From Diprion similis (lineage: Eukaryota; Arthropoda; Insecta; Hymenoptera; Diprionidae), in contig NC_060110.1 of NCBI RefSeq assembly GCF_021155765.1, forward strand, positions 25,070,001 through 25,134,000: DNA of 64,000 bases. Reading direction: 5' to 3'. The notes under the pieces are model-generated. The model did not search any database and was not told the DNA's origin. It saw nothing but the letters and a program-made list of their open reading frames with translations. A program made the position numbers and the translations under genes. Below, one piece after another: positions 60,001 to 64,000 of the stretch. Position 1 is the first letter of the stretch, and each line of letters begins with the position of its first letter.

Positions 60001-61172
60001 ATGAATCTCCAATTTCAGAATGACATGTTTCTTACAAGTTGTCATATTTCTCAATAGCAATTATAATTTTCAGTAAAAGGAGTGAATTTCTTTGGACCGA
60101 AAAGTGAATTTGTTATCTCAGGTTCAGATTGTGGTAACATTTTTATTTGGGAAAAGAATACTGAGGCGATTGTGCAGTGGATGACTGGAGATGAGAATGG
60201 CGTGGTATGTAGTATATTGAAGATATGTAAACATGTCGTAAGAAATAACACGTCCAATAGAATTTTCATAATTTCCATATACCTCATCAATAACTTCTCA
60301 GCATAAGTTATGAAAGTTCGATTGTACTTATAATTAGATTGATGAATTTGATTTTTCTCCCAATCTCAATAAAACATGAGTTCATTGCAGGTGAATCGGC
60401 TGGAACCACATCCCCACATTCCAGTTCTAGCTACTAGTGGATTAGACTATGATGTTAAAGTGTGGGTCCCATCATGTGAGAAGCCACCAGTAATGAAGGA
60501 TTTGGAAACGGTGAAGTGTTCAATGACATTAAATAAAAACAAGCGGCAGTTTTCGTATTGGTTACTCTTGTACAACAAACTTTTTGTTGACATGTATTTA
60601 TGATAAAAATTTGCAGTGCATCAAGTATAACATGAGGAGCAGAGAGCGAAACATGTCCAGGGATCCAGATGCATTTGACGGACAGTTGCTATGGTTTTTA
60701 TGGAGACACGTTCGGGAAAGGGAAGAACGAAGAGTGAGTAGGAAGATGTTCTGAATCTTGAACTGATTCTTATCCGAAACGACGTCTGTTCCCTGAAAAT
60801 AAACTACCAGTAATGTTGGGCGTGCTGGAATATACTTGAATAATAAGTCAATCCTACGTTACAACAGTTTTGATTATTGAAGTTATGACAGTATTTCTGC
60901 AAAATCTGGAAACCGGCGAAAACTGGGAAAATCAGGGACTTTTGGATTAGAAAAACAGTGCCAGACTGCACAAGCAGTTTGGGTCCTGCAAAAATTAAAT
61001 GCATATGATTGCTTTCTGAATTGAATAGGTCCGTGCTCGGGGATCAGGTCGAGGGTCTGGTGATGCACAGGGTCGTGAAGATGCTGGTACGTCCAGTGAC
61101 GATACGTCAAGGCATAGTAACAGTGCATCCGAAGATGAGATTGATACGAGGCCGCAGTGTTCTCCGTCTTAA
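57031..61172 (+). CDS. Dcaf8: DDB1- and CUL4-associated factor 8 (DCAF8/WDR42A), WD40 substrate receptor
   Basis: Exons: 57031-57154, 57391-57681, 57775-58035, 58263-58409, 58530-58753, 58887-59030, 59114-59346, 59514-59679, 59784-59952, 60074-60204, 60391-60510, 60617-60733 and 61029-61172; phases agree at every junction and give 756 residues. The first 280 or so residues are disordered and acidic, with a basic patch ([14 protein letters not shown]). The WD40 part starts near [16 protein letters not shown] and [18 protein letters not shown]. Repeats include [66 protein letters not shown] and [19 protein letters not shown] contains the WDxR-like DDB1-binding type of motif. The tail holds [17 protein letters not shown], then ends RPQCSPS, as in vertebrate DCAF8 (RVQCMPS). 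The protein recruits substrates to CUL4-DDB1 ubiquitin ligases. It is longer than human (597) because of the N-terminal region. Confidence 0.93.
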
Positions 61173-63420
61173 ATTCAATACCATGGTAAGTTTGTGCAGA
61201 ACAATGTTATAACTTTCATATTATCATCCAATAGAATAAGTATCCATCGTATAGAAATGATTTAGTAAGTAGATGTGGACTCATAATTTCCAAACCCAGA
61301 TATCCAGATAGCCAGATATCCATAGGTATCTCCAGATAGCAAACCACGCGTCCGGACGATTTGCAATTTCCTATATGCCAGTAATTTCGTTAATTGGAAA
61401 AATGTGTAATTATGCCAGCATAAAATTACCGGCCTTAAGATTCGCGACGAATGACTGTACAATTGATTTCAGATGATCGCATTGTTAACTCGAATATTTC
61501 CTGCTGTATTTGGCTGTAGTTTTTGTAGCAATGAATTTTCTTAGAAGATTTGATCAATTCAAGTCTTGTAGTGAGCCACGAGTTTGGTGAATTTTCAAAC
61601 ATGTGCGCTTCTACGTCAGGTTGTTTTGTGTATTGAAATGATACGGCCATTACTAATGCGAAACAGACGAATAAAAAAATATCAGGATCGGTGCAAAGTG
61701 CAAGGAAGGAGCATAAATTTATTCCGCGAATATTACAATTATAATTATTTATAAATATTACCCTATCCTTTAATACAAATAAATTGCTGGCATATTGTCG
61801 CTGGAATATTATGGACATGCTGTGGCTCCAATCATTCAATGCAGCATTCACTGCTAGCACGCTGTCTTGATTTAAAAATTCATCGTTTGGTTGTTGGCAT
61901 AATTTTTAATTCTTTTGCAATCAATGGCTGTGATAGATTGATGCAAAACAGGTTGTCGAATGAGGACACTTACGACGATGAAATTGCTGTAATTACTTGT
62001 AGTTCCATAGCAGCTTCAACAAATGGTTATTTCTGTGATATGGCTATCTGGGTACTCTATTCTCCGAATACACAAAATTTAATACTCTTTTCTAGTTTTC
62101 TTGAATCTTATATTCTAGCTTCATTTCGATGTGTAACTACATTGCATTGGTAAAAAACATCAATGGATTTTTTTTTTGTGCATCCAAAGACTGAACCATT
62201 GTTGTAAACAATGGGTACCATGATGTGTAAAAAATATGGACTGGATCACAGTTTGCGGTTAGTTGGTATTTTAATTTGTTCTTTAATCATAGGTATATAT
62301 GGATAATAAATTTAATAGAAAATTAGTCTTACCATGAATTTATTGCTTCAATATTTACATAAACTCAAGCATTTGTTAATAATGATAAAAGTCGTGGCTT
62401 TGGCATGTCAGCAAACAAAAACTAAATATTTCTGTTTGTGCCAAAATTATTTGAAACAAACTGCAGTGGTATATAGATAGAATCACAATGCACTGAAAAA
62501 TGTCAAGTGTACGAATTTAAAGAAAATACATATTTGCAGACTGGTCTTTACTGTAATTTGATTTTGTGTTTTTTATTTCTACGAGATTTTATTTGAAAGC
62601 GCGTATTATAGAAATGTATATAATGCGGTACTGTAGTGTAGATTTTGAGTACACACTAAACGCATATCTATGTACTACTAGTTTCTCAAACTTCTATTTA
62701 TTTCTTTTCCCACATTCGGAATAGAACTTTATGGGGGGTTAGTACATACTCTCATTGTTACATAAGGTTGGTTTACCATTGTATGTATTTTTACTCCTTA
62801 AAAATCGTGATAAACATATGTTTTTAGGGCTTTGATATACAGAGAAGTTGAATAAAGGGTTGTTTTCGATAACCGAATATGTTGTAATTGTATTGGTAAC
62901 TAATTTTACACTTTTGCAACTTTTTCTACCACCTTAGGGGAGCGTATTTAGCCGTGACCTGAAAAAGTTTAGGATGAATATGTATCTGAAAATTTCAATG
63001 AAACTAAGTCTCGCCATTTTTTATCTGGAATTTTTTATATGAAAACTAATGAAATCTCACTTTCCTCAGTCACAGACTTGGATCGCCTAGCCCAAAAAGG
63101 ATGACATAATATAATAAATTGGTATACATTATTATTAATAGTAATACATGTATAATAAACAATATTCTACAATAATTAACAAACTAGGACTTTTTAATAC
63201 TATATTACGTATCAAGATACGAAGATTTTTTTCGAATAGTTTCTGTATCCAACTACTGCGATTTGATATCAAAACATATTGAACTTGGTGAGCTTGCACA
63301 ATAATGGTCCTTCAAATTGTAGTGTCACATTCACCTGAGAATTTTCTCAATTCTTTCCACATTGAACGTATATTTGCTCACATACTGGCGAGTGTTGTGT
63401 TGTAGTCGTTGGACGAATTT
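61173..63420. other. DCAF8 3' UTR and convergent interval to TMEM147
   Basis: AT-rich. Plus-strand AATAAA signals lie at 62,305-62,310 and 62,850-62,855, suggesting a DCAF8 3' UTR of 1.1-1.7 kb. A short tandem run of CCAGATA units occurs at about 61,299-61,340. A 141-codon minus-strand frame (61,435-61,860) and a 104-codon plus-strand frame (61,839-62,153) have no recognised homology and are not annotated as genes. Confidence 0.5.
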
Positions 63421-64000
63421 TTAGAATATTCCGATTGATTGAGCAAGTCCTGCGTACATGTGCAGAGTAGTCGCCCCCATGAACAAAGTTGTAACACCTT
63501 TGATGAAAAGCGACGACCAGGGTCCAGCCAGCAACAGTGAGCTCAAAAAATCTAATATTAGCGATCTATAGACTGTCAATAGAAGCATGCTCACTACAAC
63601 TGGCACAAGACCTCGCCTCAAATCGTGCCGTGACCACAACCAGACTAAAGTTGCGGTTGTAATGTGTTGAACCTGTTATAAAAAAATTAACGAATATGAA
63701 TAGGTAACCAGAGTAAAAGGAATTTTTAAATACAGAAAAAACTCAAATACTCGCTACGGTGCGTTTAGATTAAATGTTAAATCCAGAATAAATATCCTTA
63801 GACTAGGGTACTCGACGCAAATACCAAATGCTATCAGAAATTATATTAGTACCAAGCTTATATTCGATTCGAGACTCTTCTGAATATATTTCCAATCAAA
63901 CTCTGCTCCTCGAGCTCCAACCCATAGCAGTAAAAATCTAGTCAGCAACACCTCGGCACCAGCCCATCCTATACCAGCAGTTAAAACCTTGGCATGACCT
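63421..64000 (-). CDS. Tmem147: TMEM147 (ER membrane protein, Nicalin/NOMO complex), C-terminal part
   Basis: Two minus-strand exons are present: 63853 to beyond 64000, and 63421-63672 with stop TAA at 63421-63423. Donor GTACTA and acceptor TTATAACAG join in phase 0. The first reads [32 protein letters not shown] and SNISL, which closely follows the conserved TMEM147 block [29 protein letters not shown]. The second continues [21 protein letters not shown] and two hydrophobic segments. About 132 residues of an expected 220 or so are visible; the N-terminal half lies past the window edge. The family protein spans the ER membrane several times and works with Nicalin and NOMO in the translocon-associated complex for multipass membrane proteins. 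Confidence 0.9.

Noticed and set aside
61435-61860. 141-codon minus-strand frame between DCAF8 and TMEM147
   Set aside because: There is a hydrophobic segment (FLFVCFALVMAVSF) that looks like a signal peptide, but it is internal, with no homology and no clear start. Kept only as a weak possibility.
61839-62153. 104-codon plus-strand frame in the DCAF8 3' region
   Set aside because: No recognisable domain; the NEDTYDDEIAVI stretch only vaguely recalls transposase leaders. Not enough to call.

Overview
The window is nuclear DNA from an animal, almost certainly an insect. It is AT-rich, with compact GT-AG exons, scattered microsatellites and a non-autonomous DNA transposon, and its genes are all conserved animal genes. 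A hymenopteran (possibly a sawfly) fits the general look, but that is inference; nothing here fixes the order. There are no bacterial operons, CRISPR arrays, rRNA genes or viral genes. All gene models were built by hand from reading-frame continuity, splice sites and remembered family sequences.

Left half (1-35,600). One large plus-strand gene dominates: an RGK-family small GTPase with coding exons from 4,117 to 29,755. It encodes 713 residues over seven coding exons, and one intron is about 15.4 kb. Its long first exon is packed with Ser-Pro repeats. The giant intron holds a candidate nested gene on the minus strand (16,407-17,805, 76 residues, Ser/Val/Gln-rich), a 608-bp hAT-like element with an 8-bp target-site duplication (22,792-23,399), an imperfect foldback element (13,673-13,878) and long simple repeats. 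The flanks (1-4,116 and 29,756-36,167) are largely non-coding.

Right half (36,000-64,000). Six conserved genes are closely packed. In order: proteasome subunit beta-5 (36,168-38,226), DAP1 (39,556-40,634), the atypical MAP kinase ERK7/MAPK15 (42,072-45,986), retromer subunit VPS35 (49,319-55,292) and the CUL4 substrate receptor DCAF8 (57,031-61,172), all plus strand; then the 3' part of TMEM147 on the minus strand (63,421 to beyond 64,000), convergent with DCAF8. They have unrelated cell-biological roles (protein degradation, autophagy, cilium/secretion signalling, endosomal sorting, ER translocon), so this is a neighbourhood of broadly used genes, not a functional cluster.

The most notable details are: a perfect RFX X-box about 200 bp upstream of ERK7, a kinase tied to cilia; an antioxidant-response-like element upstream of the proteasome gene; a U12-type (minor spliceosome) intron in VPS35, whose first exon probably encodes only the start Met; two mutually exclusive 3' ends for ERK7; and the nested antisense gene in the RGK intron.
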